From Dendrolimus kikuchii (lineage: Eukaryota > Arthropoda > Insecta > Lepidoptera > Lasiocampidae): DNA of 64,000 nt. The stretch covers positions 9,415,887 to 9,479,886 of the forward strand of contig CM034392.1 of the NCBI GenBank assembly GCA_019925095.2, written 5' to 3'. The stretch's first letter is position 1; every line of letters begins with the position of its first letter. Position numbers and translations under genes: made by a program. Under the pieces are notes generated by a model. It did not search any database. It was not told the origin of the DNA and saw only the letters and a program-made list of their open reading frames with translations. Below, piece by piece: positions 20,401-30,500 of this stretch.

Positions 20401-20764
20401 GTTTTAAAGAAACACAATACATCATAAGTAAGAACAAGAGTCATGACGAGGTAGTTAGTCTCGGTGTCAAAATTTTGTGTAAAAAATCAGTATTCATTTC
20501 GGATGTGGAATTGCAATACCTAAAACTTTATATCGAATAAAGGAACGTCCGACTGTCCGACTCGCACACGGTCTCTTGTTTTGTTATATGACTTTATGGT
20601 AAAAGCCCGCATAAGCAATGAATATAACAAAGGTTGAGCAATAACATGGTGGTTCTATGATAACAATAGACTGAATACCGCAGGATGGGTCATAACCCTC
20701 AAACAATACACGGGCTTATTATACAATAGTTTTGTATGAAACACAACTTGCTTCACAACTTATA

Positions 20765-21398
20765 TTAGAATATTGTCATCATATTGATTTGTAATTCTTT
20801 TGAAATTTCTTGTTTATGTTTTGACGTATTGTATGTATGTATGTACTAGGATATGCCCGTGACTTCGTTCACGCTTGACTTGAAATTTCCGCAGGATTCC
20901 TGGGATAAAAATACCGCAATGTTTAAAAAAGAATGTAAGCTATTGTCTTAGTGATAACTGTGTCGGGATAAGTTAATCTTTATGCACCCGAACAACTACA
21001 AACCGCTCCCGGGAATTTCCCCGCAGGATTGGTGGGATAAAAAATACCCCAGATTTTATTACATAAAATTAAGTATCGATCAGTGAAAAAAGTCACATTG
21101 TAATTGTTTTTTTTTATCTGGCCATTTAAATAATTCCTACAAAAATTTCAGCGGGAATCCCATAATAAAAAGTAGTGCAGTTTTAAGTCTAAGAATTACC
21201 CGTCGATCAGCGAAAACCGCATCGAAATCAGCCCGGTAGTTTTTACATGAATCCCGAGCAAACAGACAAACACACAAGAAAGCCAAAAAAATTGCATCGT
21301 GTACCTCCATCGTTTATATAATTTATGTATTCCAGTTTTTTTTTAATAGCTTCAATGTACAGACACGGCATGTTTGGTTACTTTTATAATATTATATA
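20765..21398 (-). mobile_element. Helitron-B with read-through extension
   Basis: Canonical 3' CTAG at 20,846-20,849 (minus orientation), 5' end near 21,398. The bases beyond CTAG (20,845 down to 20,765) match the tail after the 12-kb copy and close with a stem AATAT/ATATT, CTAA and T. In the two copies the loop of this hairpin differs while the stem is kept. Confidence 0.65.
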
Positions 21399-21639
21399 TG
21401 ATTTCTGGTTTCATCTCTTATTTTGAGTAACAGAATATTGTTTTAAAGCAAACTTTGTGGTAAAAATGTTCAAATTTTTGTGAAATGTGCCTTTTCAAAC
21501 TGCTATAAGAACTAGATTTGCGTCAGTCAAACACTTATTTGGCTGAGACTTTTGTTACATAGTCCGACTTTCTGATGCCTATTTGTTTAAAGAGTTTCTT
21601 CCGTACCTTTCACCTACGGCTACGAGTATATTCTCTTTT

Positions 21640-21955
21640 ATATACGCCCCAAAAGACCTTCGCAGTGTGAATCTTCTAGAGTTATTCTAAGCGTAAAAGC
21701 TCATGACAGCCACCCAGCACCTGACAAGCAGCGCCTTTCACAGGTGGACGCCGTGTTATCAACCAGTAGATCTCGCGTGTTCCACGAACTGCCGAGTAGT
21801 CTGTCAGCGGTTGGTACTAGGTCTACATGAATCACTCCGAGCAGCGGTTTATCATCGAGTACTTCATTTGCGGTCCGGGCGCGGACAGCAGCTTACGAGC
21901 GGAGATCGCAAGCTGCCCATTGCGCCTTAACTAGAAACTTGCTAGAAATCAATGT
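21640..21955. other. GC-richer unassigned block
   Basis: Noticeably richer in G and C than the flanks. A 75-codon plus-strand ORF (21,703-21,930) has no known motif; no copy elsewhere in the window. Could be eroded coding sequence or a single-copy control region. Confidence 0.25.
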
Positions 21956-21983
21956 TAAAGCATGAAAACGGCACAACCATAGA

Positions 21984-22250
21984 TTTGTTTATTGCCTAAG
22001 TTCACCAGAGACAGACAGACGACCTACCTGATGGTAAGCAGTTACTATCGCCTATGGACATCTGTAACAAGGTACTGCCAATGTGCTGTCGTTCTCTAAA
22101 GGGAGACTGGAAACACAACTCAAGGTTTTTATGGCGGCATACTCTAGACCAGAAGTGTTAGCTATCCAGACGGGCAAAATACCTTACGACCTGGCTGTGA
22201 GTTGTTTTGTCGCCTCTTTCGACAGGCCGCCCGCCGTGGCCGCAAGAAAT
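21984..22250 (-). mobile_element. SINE-A copy 6, internally deleted
   Basis: The A-tail side is at 21,984 and the 5' portion ends at CGCAAGAAATAG. About 20 nt are missing in the middle (between CTGGAA and ACACAACTCAAGG). Confidence 0.75.
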
Positions 22251-22579
22251 AGAGACCTTTATTCAGCAGTAAACTGTAATTGGTTGACAGTCTGACAATG
22301 ACGCTGTTTATCAGTGATATACATGCTCACGCGATCTTCAGCTTCCTCTATTTTACGACCATTGGTACGCATGTCAGGGTCGTCTTTACTATAATGGGCG
22401 CCGGGGTACGAATATCAGCCTGATCCTAATTTCCAGTAACAAAAAATAAAATCACGATTAGCCATAAAATTTTAATAGACGATTGATTAATTATGCTTTC
22501 AATGATCGAGTTCAGATGATGTTAAGTAATTAATAATTTTCAAAAATAGCTGATAACACATGGTAAATATGTGTGGGTG

Positions 22580-22930
22580 GTCGGGTTGCGCCCCCTAGGT
22601 CTTTGCGCCCAGGTGCCACGCAATCTTTACACCCCAGGATAAAGACGGTCTGGACGCAGGTCATCCTTCAAGCCGACATTTTTGACCGGGACTTGGCGGA
22701 GGCAGCATGGCTAAACATTTGTTCCCTCACATAATTAGCCGGTCTCCATAAAACGTGGCCGTACCAGCCTAAGCGACTCTTGCAGTTTGTCTGTCATGTC
22801 ACGGACATGAAGACTACCGCGGGTTCGGGCTTCCTGACGCGTTTATTCTGCGTGAGTCCACACATCCGTCGCAATATATTTATCTCCGTGACAGGCAGCT
22901 CTTGCTTACGTAGTAAGGGGTCTTACCAAT
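22580..22930 (-). pseudogene. LINE C-terminal remnant
   Basis: On minus: LLRKQELPVTEINILRRMCG, then LTQNKRVRK, and after a frame disruption SRLGWYGHVLWRPANYV. V-T-E-x-x-x-L-R-x-M-x-G and R-L-x-W-Y-G-H-V-x-R-P are hallmarks of the C-terminal end of RTE-type and related LINE proteins common in Lepidoptera. Broken by at least one in-frame stop. Confidence 0.65.
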
Positions 22931-24796
22931 AACTATGTTAACTTGAATATGGATAACCTACGTCACTTGCACATTAGGCAGCGTGGTGGTGTCTTTAGTG
23001 GTTTGACATTGCACCTTATTTCTTTCTATCTTCACTAATAACAGGCACTTCGATAGGGCTATTTGTTTTACATGATGTCTACATGTCTTATCAATTTGCA
23101 CTTATGGAAATATTAAACACGACAAGTACCTACGTAGGTATTGCAGCTTCTTTATATTAGCGATGTGTGAACCCTTCCAAGACGTCTTGACTTAAGGTCA
23201 GTTTCTGTATGTTACCTACTATATTCATTCACTTGCCTTATTGTCGGTTGAATTTTGACATTTACTTGGAGCGGGTCTAGGAATCTGCCGCTAGTGATAA
23301 GAGTTAAAATTCTAGTCAACCAGATGTGAGCCCAGCAGTGAGTTTTTTTTAATATGACGTGTACAGAATCTAAGAATAAATGAAGGCTAATAATAGAACA
23401 TCGAAAAGAAAACACTCTATCTTACCCTATGACATAAAAGGATGTGATTGACAATCAATAAAAAAATGAAGGCTAGACTTCTGCAGTATATTATTCTTAG
23501 AATCAAACGAGGCCAAAAAACGGTAAAATAAAAAATCTGCCAACTGACATCGTTTCTATGAGCGTAAAAAACGAACAATACATCGACAGAACAGAAACGC
23601 GTCCCGCTACCCTCCGGCTGAGCTATGTTGCATACACTGTGACAAAGTTCTTATTAGAAGTTAATGATAGAAATGTACACTGTATATCTACAGAAATAAA
23701 GTTTAAAATTGCTAAATAGTTTTGCAATGGAACTGTGTCACAATTATTTATACAAATTCAAACTTGGACCACGGCGACACGGTCGTCAAGCGGTGCGACG
23801 TTGCCGCTCTTGGCAAGCAACGTTGCCCTTCTATGTATATGTGTGTTCTGGCAACAACTGGCGCCGAATATTTATTGTATACTTACAGAATACTGACAAC
23901 TGTTAGAGCGATAGGGTCCCATTACAAAGGGCTTAGGCAATAGTATACTCTATTAGAAGTGAATAAAGTTGTCAATGTGATAGATTTTTAAGATAGGACT
24001 TTGTAGTCTTGATGAATTTTTCTATGTGACCGTCCAGGTGGCTATGTATAGGTCGCTTGGCCCGTTCGATACGCGCTCTGAATAGCGTGCGGCGGCCTTA
24101 ATTTGGACTGAGTATGGTTTCGTAATTAATTATTAATTTATCCGTGAAGGTAAAAAGACCGTGCAATTGTTAAAATAAATAAGACGACAGATACTTGAAT
24201 ACAATTCTTATTGTTATCGTATGAATTTTAATTACTTATTGTAATAATACTAAGAAAAATGGTTGCTATAAAAGGATTTCAATTCTAATTTTAAATAATA
24301 TAGGACTAGTTTTAATTACCTAATGGTTGCAATCTATACACATGGTTTAATGGTAGGTAGACAAGTCAATTTCACAAATTTAACAGAACAATCCCAGTTT
24401 AGATGTATCTATAAACACAATAGGTTTCAAAAGTTGTTGTTTTATTGTATGATGCTTCTTCAATTTTTCTATATACCTGCCACCTATAAATGAGCTAAAT
24501 CAGGATGAGGATGTAAGGGTAAAATACTCTTTGGTTTTTTACCTTTTACAATATATATAAAAACATCAAAATTATTTAGTAAATAATTATCCTTTCTTGT
24601 AGTTTTACGTGTTAAAATTGGTTTAGTATCTATGTGGATATTCCACGAGTGTTTACTGTTTTCTAATTCCATAATACATCTATCTACTAATATGTAACTT
24701 ATTCCAAACAAATAAAAAAAGGAAACTGAATCCAGTAATCCAAATGCCTCGCCTTTACTTAGTCAGATCAAGATAATTGTTAGACTTTTTAATTGT
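22931..24796. other. No gene; tRNA-like half and short repeat
   Basis: A 60-bp piece at 23,215-23,275 has a relative at 56,637-56,690 (shared GTTGAATTTTGACAT). On minus, 23,600-23,635 reads TAGCTCAGCCGGAGGGTAGC, resembling a tRNA D-arm and pol III A box, but no second half folds, so it is at most a SINE head. Remaining sequence is featureless. Confidence 0.35.
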
Positions 24797-24831
24797 CCTT
24801 TATTAAATAAAACCTTGTATACACTGTTAGC
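24797..24831 (+). repeat. Flanking direct repeat, left
   Basis: A 35-bp sequence ending TTGTATACACTGTTAGC, repeated at 25,941-25,976 with about four differences. The pair brackets the mariner plus SINE-T2 block and may be an unusually long SINE target duplication. Confidence 0.6.
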
Positions 24832-24840
24832 TTGTATTTA

Positions 24841-25636
24841 CCTAGTCTTGCCATAAATATTGTAACAAAGATTTTTTTTTTCTATTGCAAATAACATTTA
24901 TAAGTTTTACAGTGTGTTAGTTTAATACATAAATATAAAAGAATTTAAAATACAAAAAGTTTATTCGAAGTGGTCTCCATTGGCTGCAATATAGTCCTTT
25001 AAACGTTAAGGCCAGTTATTTCCATGGGAAAATTCTTCACTGCCAATCGTATGGATTGTTTTAGGGACTCCAAATTATCATGGCGTTTAGAGCAAGCCGT
25101 ACTCTCTAAAACTGACCATAAATCATAATCCAGCGGGTTAAGTTCGGGACTAGACGACGGCCAATCTTTAGCTCTGATGAAGTCCGAAATGTTCGTTTCC
25201 AACCAAGGCTGCGTGGACCGAGCTTTATGACCCGGCGCCGAGTCTTGCTGGAACGACCATTCTTGGTTATTGAACATGGTGTCGTTAAGGGGCTTAACTA
25301 TCTTCTCAAAAATGGTATCTTGATACACTTGTGCCGATGTTTTGATACCTTTTTCACAAAAATATGGCTCAGTCACTCCTTCATAGCTAACACCCCACCA
25401 AACCATCACTGGAGACGGATAATGCTCACGTTGCACTCTGTCGACTAATTGAGAAGCTTCCTTAGAGCTTTGAGCATAAATACGGCCATTTTCTTTGTTA
25501 AAACATTGCTCAATTGTAAAAAAATTCTCATCCGTAAACAAATTTTTTCTGTGACCTCCCTTTGCATACCGCTTCAGTAGTTGTTTCGTTTGTAATATTT
25601 TGTTTTAATTGTAACAGTATTTATGGCCAGATTAAG
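24841..25636 (-). mobile_element. maT-type mariner, internally deleted
   Basis: Terminal inverted repeats of about 25 bp (CCTAGTCTTGCCATAAATAT on the left; matching CTTAATCTGGCCATAAATAC on the other end), each next to TA (24,839-24,840 and 25,637-25,638). Total 796 bp, against about 1.3 kb for intact elements, with the N-terminal DNA-binding half of the transposase gone. It inserted into the T-T-A tail of the SINE-T2 at 25,637. Confidence 0.85.
24961..25603 (-). pseudogene. maT transposase, C-terminal half
   Basis: The frame opens NKILQTKQLLKRYAKGGHRK and has the first catalytic Asp in LFTDEN, the second in QQDSAPGHKA and the third in SSSPELNPLDYDLW, with 37 residues between the last two: the D..D37D spacing of the maT family. 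The helix-turn-helix region is missing. Near the end a frameshift after NFPMEI and a TAA lie before RLKDYIAANGDHFE, the expected C-terminus, which stops at 24,961-24,963. No active enzyme can be made. Confidence 0.85.
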
Positions 25637-25940
25637 TATAATAATAATAACAGCCCATAAATTTCCCACTGCTGGACTCGGGCCTCCCATTATAGGGGAA
25701 CGGACAGTATACCCGCCACGCTTGTCTAAGGCGGCTTGGCAGGTTTGACACATCGGTCACCTATCTCGATATGCAGGTTACATCACGATGTTTTCATTCA
25801 TCGTTGTTAGCACGTGGTAATTGTAGCAATATGCACATTAAGTCAGAAAACTGCCCAAGTGGAAGTGATGCATGGGTTCCAGCCAGAATAGAACCCGCGC
25901 TCTTTGAGTTTGGGACGCGTGCGCTAGTCAGCTTGTTATA
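25637..25940 (-). mobile_element. tRNA-headed SINE, family T2, copy 2
   Basis: Reverse-oriented match to 20,111-20,400: tail (TAATAATAATAA on plus) at 25,637, CCCACTGCTGGACTCGGGCC, then the head with B box near GGGTTCTATTC and the A box near 25,925. The tail directly abuts the mariner. Confidence 0.7.
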
Positions 25941-25976
25941 CCTTTTAGTAAATAAAACATTGTATACACTGTTAGC
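25941..25976 (+). repeat. Flanking direct repeat, right
   Basis: Partner of 24,797-24,831. A third partial unit (TTTTAGTAAATAAAACATTG) follows at about 25,994-26,014 after an AT run, so the site may have been a short tandem array before insertion. Confidence 0.55.
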
Positions 25977-26014
25977 ATATATATATATATAGCTTTTAGT
26001 AAATAAAACATTGT

Positions 26015-26738
26015 GGTTGCGCCGAGGAATACCTCCTTGTAAATTCTTCGTCCCCATCCTCGCCATCAAGAAAAGAATAAACTTTTAAACGAAGAATGCG
26101 CAGAACAAGAAAACATTAAGTGTTTTGTCACGGCTGTCACAGCAATAAAATAAAATATATAAATAATAATTGTTGGAACACAAACAAATAGAAATAAACT
26201 GTTATAACCACATTTAATTAGGAAAAGCATAATTCTAGTGAGTGTGTGACCCCCGGAGGACGAGAGCAGTGTGGCGGCGGACTGGTGGCGAGGTAAGTCC
26301 TTCCTTGCTTCTTTCTCCACGTCCCTTTGCCTTCTTCCGACCATCGCATCGCGCCCGCACCTTGTAAGTATACACTGTTTTTCCATAGATCATTTTCGTA
26401 CATTAGAAACAGGATTTGTGGAATGTATTACATTATTTAATGATGTTTAAACGTCTTAGACAACTTAAGTCACATCTAAAGTTAGGTATTACAGCAGAAA
26501 ATGTTTGATATTAATTATCTAAAGACACGATTTAACTAATAAAATTATCCAAAAATTTATCTTTGTTATAAAAAACAGGGTAGGTATCTATCTATATATA
26601 AACTGTGGTTTAGGGATCAGAAGAATATGAGCACTAGTGACAAATACAAAATGATAATTCTATGGAAATAGTCTTGATCAAAACAGAAAATCACTGGTAG
26701 ATAGTTTATACCAACCAGAAAGATGCTAGAAAATTACC
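26015..26738. other. No gene; possible leader-like segment
   Basis: At 26,240-26,300 GC-rich DNA contains GTGGCGAG followed by GTAAGT, a full 5' splice-site consensus, but there is no open frame reading into it. TGTTGGAACAC at 26,171 recalls an LTR start; no matching LTR end was found. Confidence 0.25.
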
Positions 26739-26748
26739 AAAAGTTAAT

Positions 26749-26955
26749 ACATACATACATACATACATACATAACTTCACGCCAGTTCCCTTGCGGGGTA
26801 GGCACGAACAGCAGAGTGCCATTTAGGCTTATTCTTACACACCTCACTTGCCTCTTTGACATTCATAACTCTTGTCATGCAAGCTCGTCTGTTCTTAAGG
26901 CTCCTGACATCACCTTCTGCTAGTACACGATCAATTTGATCATGGAAGGTGTGTT
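26749..26955 (-). mobile_element. LINE-D, 5'-truncated insertion
   Basis: Bounded by AAAGTTAAT at 26,740-26,748 and 26,956-26,964. It has the (TGTA)n tail (ACATACATACAT on plus) and then the C-terminal coding end up to the codons for FHDQID. A clean target-primed insertion. Confidence 0.9.
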
Positions 26956-26999
26956 AAAGTTAATGTTTAGTTTTAAATTAGTTTTTATTTAAAACAGTT

Positions 27000-27700
27000 T
27001 AGGTATTATGCCCTTACGACGGCATCTTTGTTGGTATTTAGAACTTATCCCAATCCATCTGAATTTAAGCGAATAATACTACTAGGTATAGGAATACACA
27101 TACTCAAACCAACGCGCACTACCATCGCATTGCATTACACGCACACTTCACAAACAAACCAAGACACACAAAGAGCCTAAAAATTAATAACCCAGGCATA
27201 GAAAAGAAAAAAACAACACGCATGGCACTAGATAGGACTATATATAAGTATAGATATAAGGCCCACACTGCACATGCACTTCTTCACAACACCAGCATGT
27301 AACAGATACACTCTACATTAGTATAAGTTTAGTATTAAAATTAGAATAAATTAATATAATAAGTTATTCTTAAGGTACGCCACAACATAAAAATCACTAA
27401 ATTAATGTCACACACTAACAAAAATAAACAATAAGCGTGTATGGACTCTAAAATCTTTCATAGAAATTAAGTAGTAAAAAAGGGTACGGAACTAGAGTCC
27501 GTAGAGATGTTAATAATAATAAAAAAAATACTACTAGGTACATATAAACATTTACATGGGGTAGAAAAGTTTCGGTTATTGTGAACACATTGCTGAATGC
27601 ACTGGTCGGCAACTAAATCCTCCTTTAAATAAAAATCTGATAAATATATAGAATTTGACATGTTCTGAGTTTAGTTCTGCTTTTAGTTTCGTGTTATCAC
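27000..27700. other. No gene recognised
   Basis: A-rich sequence with scattered ACACAC stretches; a 64-codon minus ORF at 27,467-27,661 has no known motif. Confidence 0.35.
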
Positions 27701-27707
27701 ATTTTTT

Positions 27708-27915
27708 TTGGACGAAGTTCCTTATCGCGCGTTGTGAAAGGGGGCTAGACGGAAAAAATTCTTACGAAAAGTTGTCACGACACTTTTTGCTATAGTAAGC
27801 TATTGTAAGCTGTGCGGTGTCGCATGTTTCTCTGTCTGTCTGTCTGTCTCTCTCTCTCAATTCCAATTACAATTCCTTCACTAATTAATCGAAAGGAACT
27901 TCGTTCCATCCGGGT
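27708..27915. repeat. Possible MITE with 14-bp inverted ends
   Basis: GGACGAAGTTCCTT on the left pairs with AAGGAACTTCGTTCC on the right. The interior holds a (TCTG)n run at 27,833-27,848. No target duplication seen, so the call is tentative. Confidence 0.35.
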
Positions 27916-28065
27916 GTCCCTTGACACCTCTCAAGTTTTTTTTAATTTTTGCTCCTAACGTAATAATTTTGTGCAAAACTTTTTTCTTCTTATCAAGCTC
28001 CAAAATGCCATCGTATCAATAAATGTGATTTTCTTTTCAGCAAATCTCTAAGCAATATGAATGTT

Positions 28066-28291
28066 AATATTTTCTTAAGTTTTCGCGACTTGTATACATA
28101 ATAAAACTACGTTTTAACGGTTTTAAGCGCGGTAATCTATTTGATTTTGGTTTTTCCGACGTTCCGGCTCGTATACTCGTTGTAATACTCGTTGACACTT
28201 GACATCTTTGTCTTCCGTGAGGCCAAAACGTCGGAAAAACCAAAATCAAATAAATTACCCCGCTTAAAGCCGTTAAAACGTAGTTTTATTA
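28066..28291. mobile_element. Retroposon J, head-to-head double insertion
   Basis: Two copies of the same 3' region point outward: the left one (28,066-28,164) is on minus, the right one (28,165-28,291) on plus, sharing about 70 bp including the ACGTCGGAAAAACC and AACGTAGTTTTATT segments. The whole is flanked by a perfect 12-bp duplication AATATGAATGTT (28,054-28,065 and 28,292-28,303), so it entered as one event. A single-ended relative lies at 48,397-48,555. A long-TIR DNA transposon is the alternative reading. Confidence 0.7.
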
Positions 28292-28484
28292 AATATGAAT
28301 GTTTTGAAAGATTTTAGCAAAATATATTTATTACATATAGAGAAAGGATACAACGGAAAATGGTCAGAATGATTACTAGTAAATTTTTGTTACTTAACAA
28401 ACTGAAATGACTTTATCATAATTTGACATATACTTTTGATGATTTTAAATGTTTTCGGAGAAATTCATTCCGGTATTCTCACAA

Positions 28485-28488
<4 letters not shown>

Positions 28489-28558
<70 letters not shown>
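28489..28558. repeat. (TA)35 microsatellite
   Basis: An uninterrupted run of about 35 TA units, followed by AA and four more. The 72-codon ORF through it is an artefact of the repeat. Confidence 0.95.
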
Positions 28559-28562
<4 letters not shown>

Positions 28563-28828
28563 TATATACCTTTTGTATGTAAATGCACTATCTCCTTGGG
28601 AAACCTTTTATCCCAGTTTACTCAGATTACTATCTATATAGATAAATTGGGCCTACGTGATCATAATAATTTTTTTAAATTAAAATTTAAACTTGTATTC
28701 GTAAACTTATGTAGTAGATATATTTACACGTAGTTTGCGTCTGTGTATGGTTAATAGTAAATAATACATCTCTTACAAACTATTCCACTTTTATTCATTC
28801 AATTTCAATGTACTTACCTAATTTTCTT

Positions 28829-29121
28829 ATCCGTGCAGGAATGGAGAAAGAATACAATTTCCTGCGGCTCGGCGGCCTGTCGTAAGTGGTGACAAAACAA
28901 CCCACAGCCAGGTGGTAGGGCATTTGCCCGACTGGATGGCTACCACCCCTGGTCTAAAGTATGTCGCCATAACAACCTTGAGTTGTGTTCCGGATTAGTG
29001 ACCAGGTTCCAGTCTCCCTTAAAACAGCAGCAGCGCATTTGTAGCACCTTTGGTGTTGCATATGTCCATAGACGATGGTAACCGCTTACCATCAAGTGGG
29101 CCGTCTGAATAAAAAAAAAAA
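28829..29121 (+). mobile_element. SINE-A copy 7, full length
   Basis: Begins ATCCGTGCAGGAATGG and ends with an A-run at 29,110-29,121. One of the better preserved copies; missing GCCTGTCTGCTGAACTCC before the tail. Confidence 0.85.
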
Positions 29122-29199
29122 GTTTCAAATAAATAAATAAAAGATTATTTAATATGCCCACTTCGCTGAGCGTCATTGAAAATTAAAAATACTATTAAT

Positions 29200-29343
29200 C
29201 AGGCAAATACAGCCTATGTTACTCAGAAATAATGTATAGCTTCTTGCTGGTGGCAGAATTTTCAAAATCTGTTCCTAGGTTCAAGAGATTATACACCCTA
29301 CAAACAAACGTACAGAATTACCTCTTTATAATATTATAGTAGA
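29200..29343 (-). mobile_element. Helitron-like element, 3'-truncated
   Basis: On minus, the 5' end TCTACTATAATATTATAAAG at 29,343 and the following AGGTAATTCTGTACG match the element at 47,219-47,423. Sequence to the left fades near 29,200 without a CTAG. Confidence 0.55.
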
Positions 29344-29587
29344 CAACTACGTTCTCATAACGCACTGCGACACGGTCGGCTTCCCATTACAAAATCGCCT
29401 TCCTTTAGCCGACTTCACTTTGAGAGATCGAAACTCTGTCTACTTATTTTGTTCGTTTGATCCAGTTTGTTAAAAATGGTCTTCAAAGTACTTAATAGAT
29501 ACACGGAAGGACATAAGATCTATTTATAGATAGTAATCTAGATTAAACAGACATTCTTAATTTCTATAGGTAGGTACCTAGGCATTT

Positions 29588-29715
29588 TTTTTCAACCCAT
29601 ATCGTTCCACTGCTGGACGTAGGCCTCCCCAAATACGCGCCACATATCCCGGTCTCCCGTCTTCCTCATCCAGCCCCTGCCGGCGATCTTGCGCAGTTCG
29701 TCAGTTCACTGAGTT
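29588..29715 (-). pseudogene. RTE-type LINE, extreme C-terminus
   Basis: Read on minus: LRKIAGRGWMRKTGDRDMWR then VFGEAYVQQW. The ending A-x-D-R-x-x-W-x-x-x-x-E-A-Y-V-Q-Q-W is the typical C-terminus of lepidopteran RTE-like LINE proteins. A scrap of the same tail is at 62,648-62,690. Confidence 0.6.
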
Positions 29716-29852
29716 GATGGCGGCTTTTTTTTATTGTGTAAGTATATTTAATGGCATGTACAAAAGCTTTTAACTGTGCTAAAATCCAGATTAAATTATG
29801 ACTCAAAGTGATTAACGTAAAGACACTTCAGTTGAGTGTTTTATATCTATAA

Positions 29853-30070
29853 CTAGGATATGCCCGCGACTCCATCCAGGCTTGACCTGAAATTCCCGGG
29901 ACACAAAGTAGGTACCGCAGCATTTAAAAAAGAATGTAGATTAGCTATCATTTTAGTGAAAACTGTGTTTGTCGGAATAACCGAATTTTTATGTACCCGA
30001 ACAACTACAAACCGCTCTTGAAAAGATTCCCGCCGGATTTCCGGAATAAAAAATCACACATTTTATTACT
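29853..30070 (-). mobile_element. Helitron-B, 3' half
   Basis: CTAG terminus at 29,853-29,856 on minus, then ATATGCCCGCGACTCC and the ACCCGAACAACTACAAACCG segment. It stops near 30,070 at the foldback element, with no read-through tail beyond CTAG. Confidence 0.7.
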
Positions 30071-30093
30071 TCACATCAAAGATTTATGCATGT

Positions 30094-30259
30094 TGATTTT
30101 TAATTACCTGGACTAAAATGTGCTGCGATCGACCTTTTTTTAATTCATAAGTGAGTTGTGTGAGTTGAATCAACAACTCACAGTGGTGAGTTGCTCCAAG
30201 CCTGCGACATAAAAAAAGTTGATCGCGGCTCTCATTTTAGCTCAGGTAATTAAAAATCA
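30094..30259. mobile_element. 166-bp foldback element
   Basis: Arms of about 50 bp pair with few mismatches (TGATTTTTAATTACCTG at both ends, then CTAAAATG, GCGATC and a T-run). The loop holds repeated GTGAGTTG units in both orientations. Non-coding; no obvious duplication at the ends. Confidence 0.65.
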
Positions 30260-30342
30260 GAGTATGGTTGTGCCAATGAAACTTTGTACACGTCGTTGCT
30301 ATGACGACGGTGTATTCACAATGGCGGCACCAAAAACACGTG

Positions 30343-30500
30343 ACTGCAGCTACATCTTTTTCTGTATATTCTCACGGAAATAACGTCAATTATCGGGATA
30401 AAAAATACCTAAGTTCGGACTCGAGATTAAACTAGGCTCTGTGTCGAGTTTTATTTAAATCTGTTCATTAGTTTTCACATGATGCTCAGAGACTCTCTTT
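30343..30500 (-). mobile_element. Helitron-C fragment
   Basis: Contains ACATCTTTTTC, ATCGGGATAAAAAATACCTA, CTCTGTGTCGAGTTTTATTT and ACATGATGCTC, in the order seen in reverse in the copy at 45.5-45.7 kb. Confidence 0.5.

Noticed and set aside
23600..23640. tRNA half-gene with TAGCTCAGCCGG
   Set aside because: Only the D-arm region is tRNA-like; no T-arm or matching acceptor follows. Left as a note under the region entry.
25794..26069. 91-aa minus ORF
   Set aside because: Crosses SINE-T2, the flanking direct repeat and an AT run; not a coherent protein.
26171..26300. LTR retrotransposon leader (TGTTGGAAC start, GTAAGT donor)
   Set aside because: No second LTR, no primer-binding site that I can name and no gag or pol frame nearby. 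Kept only as a remark.
28423..28641. 72-aa ORF
   Set aside because: Runs through the (TA)35 tract and encodes alternating Ile-Tyr; repeat artefact.
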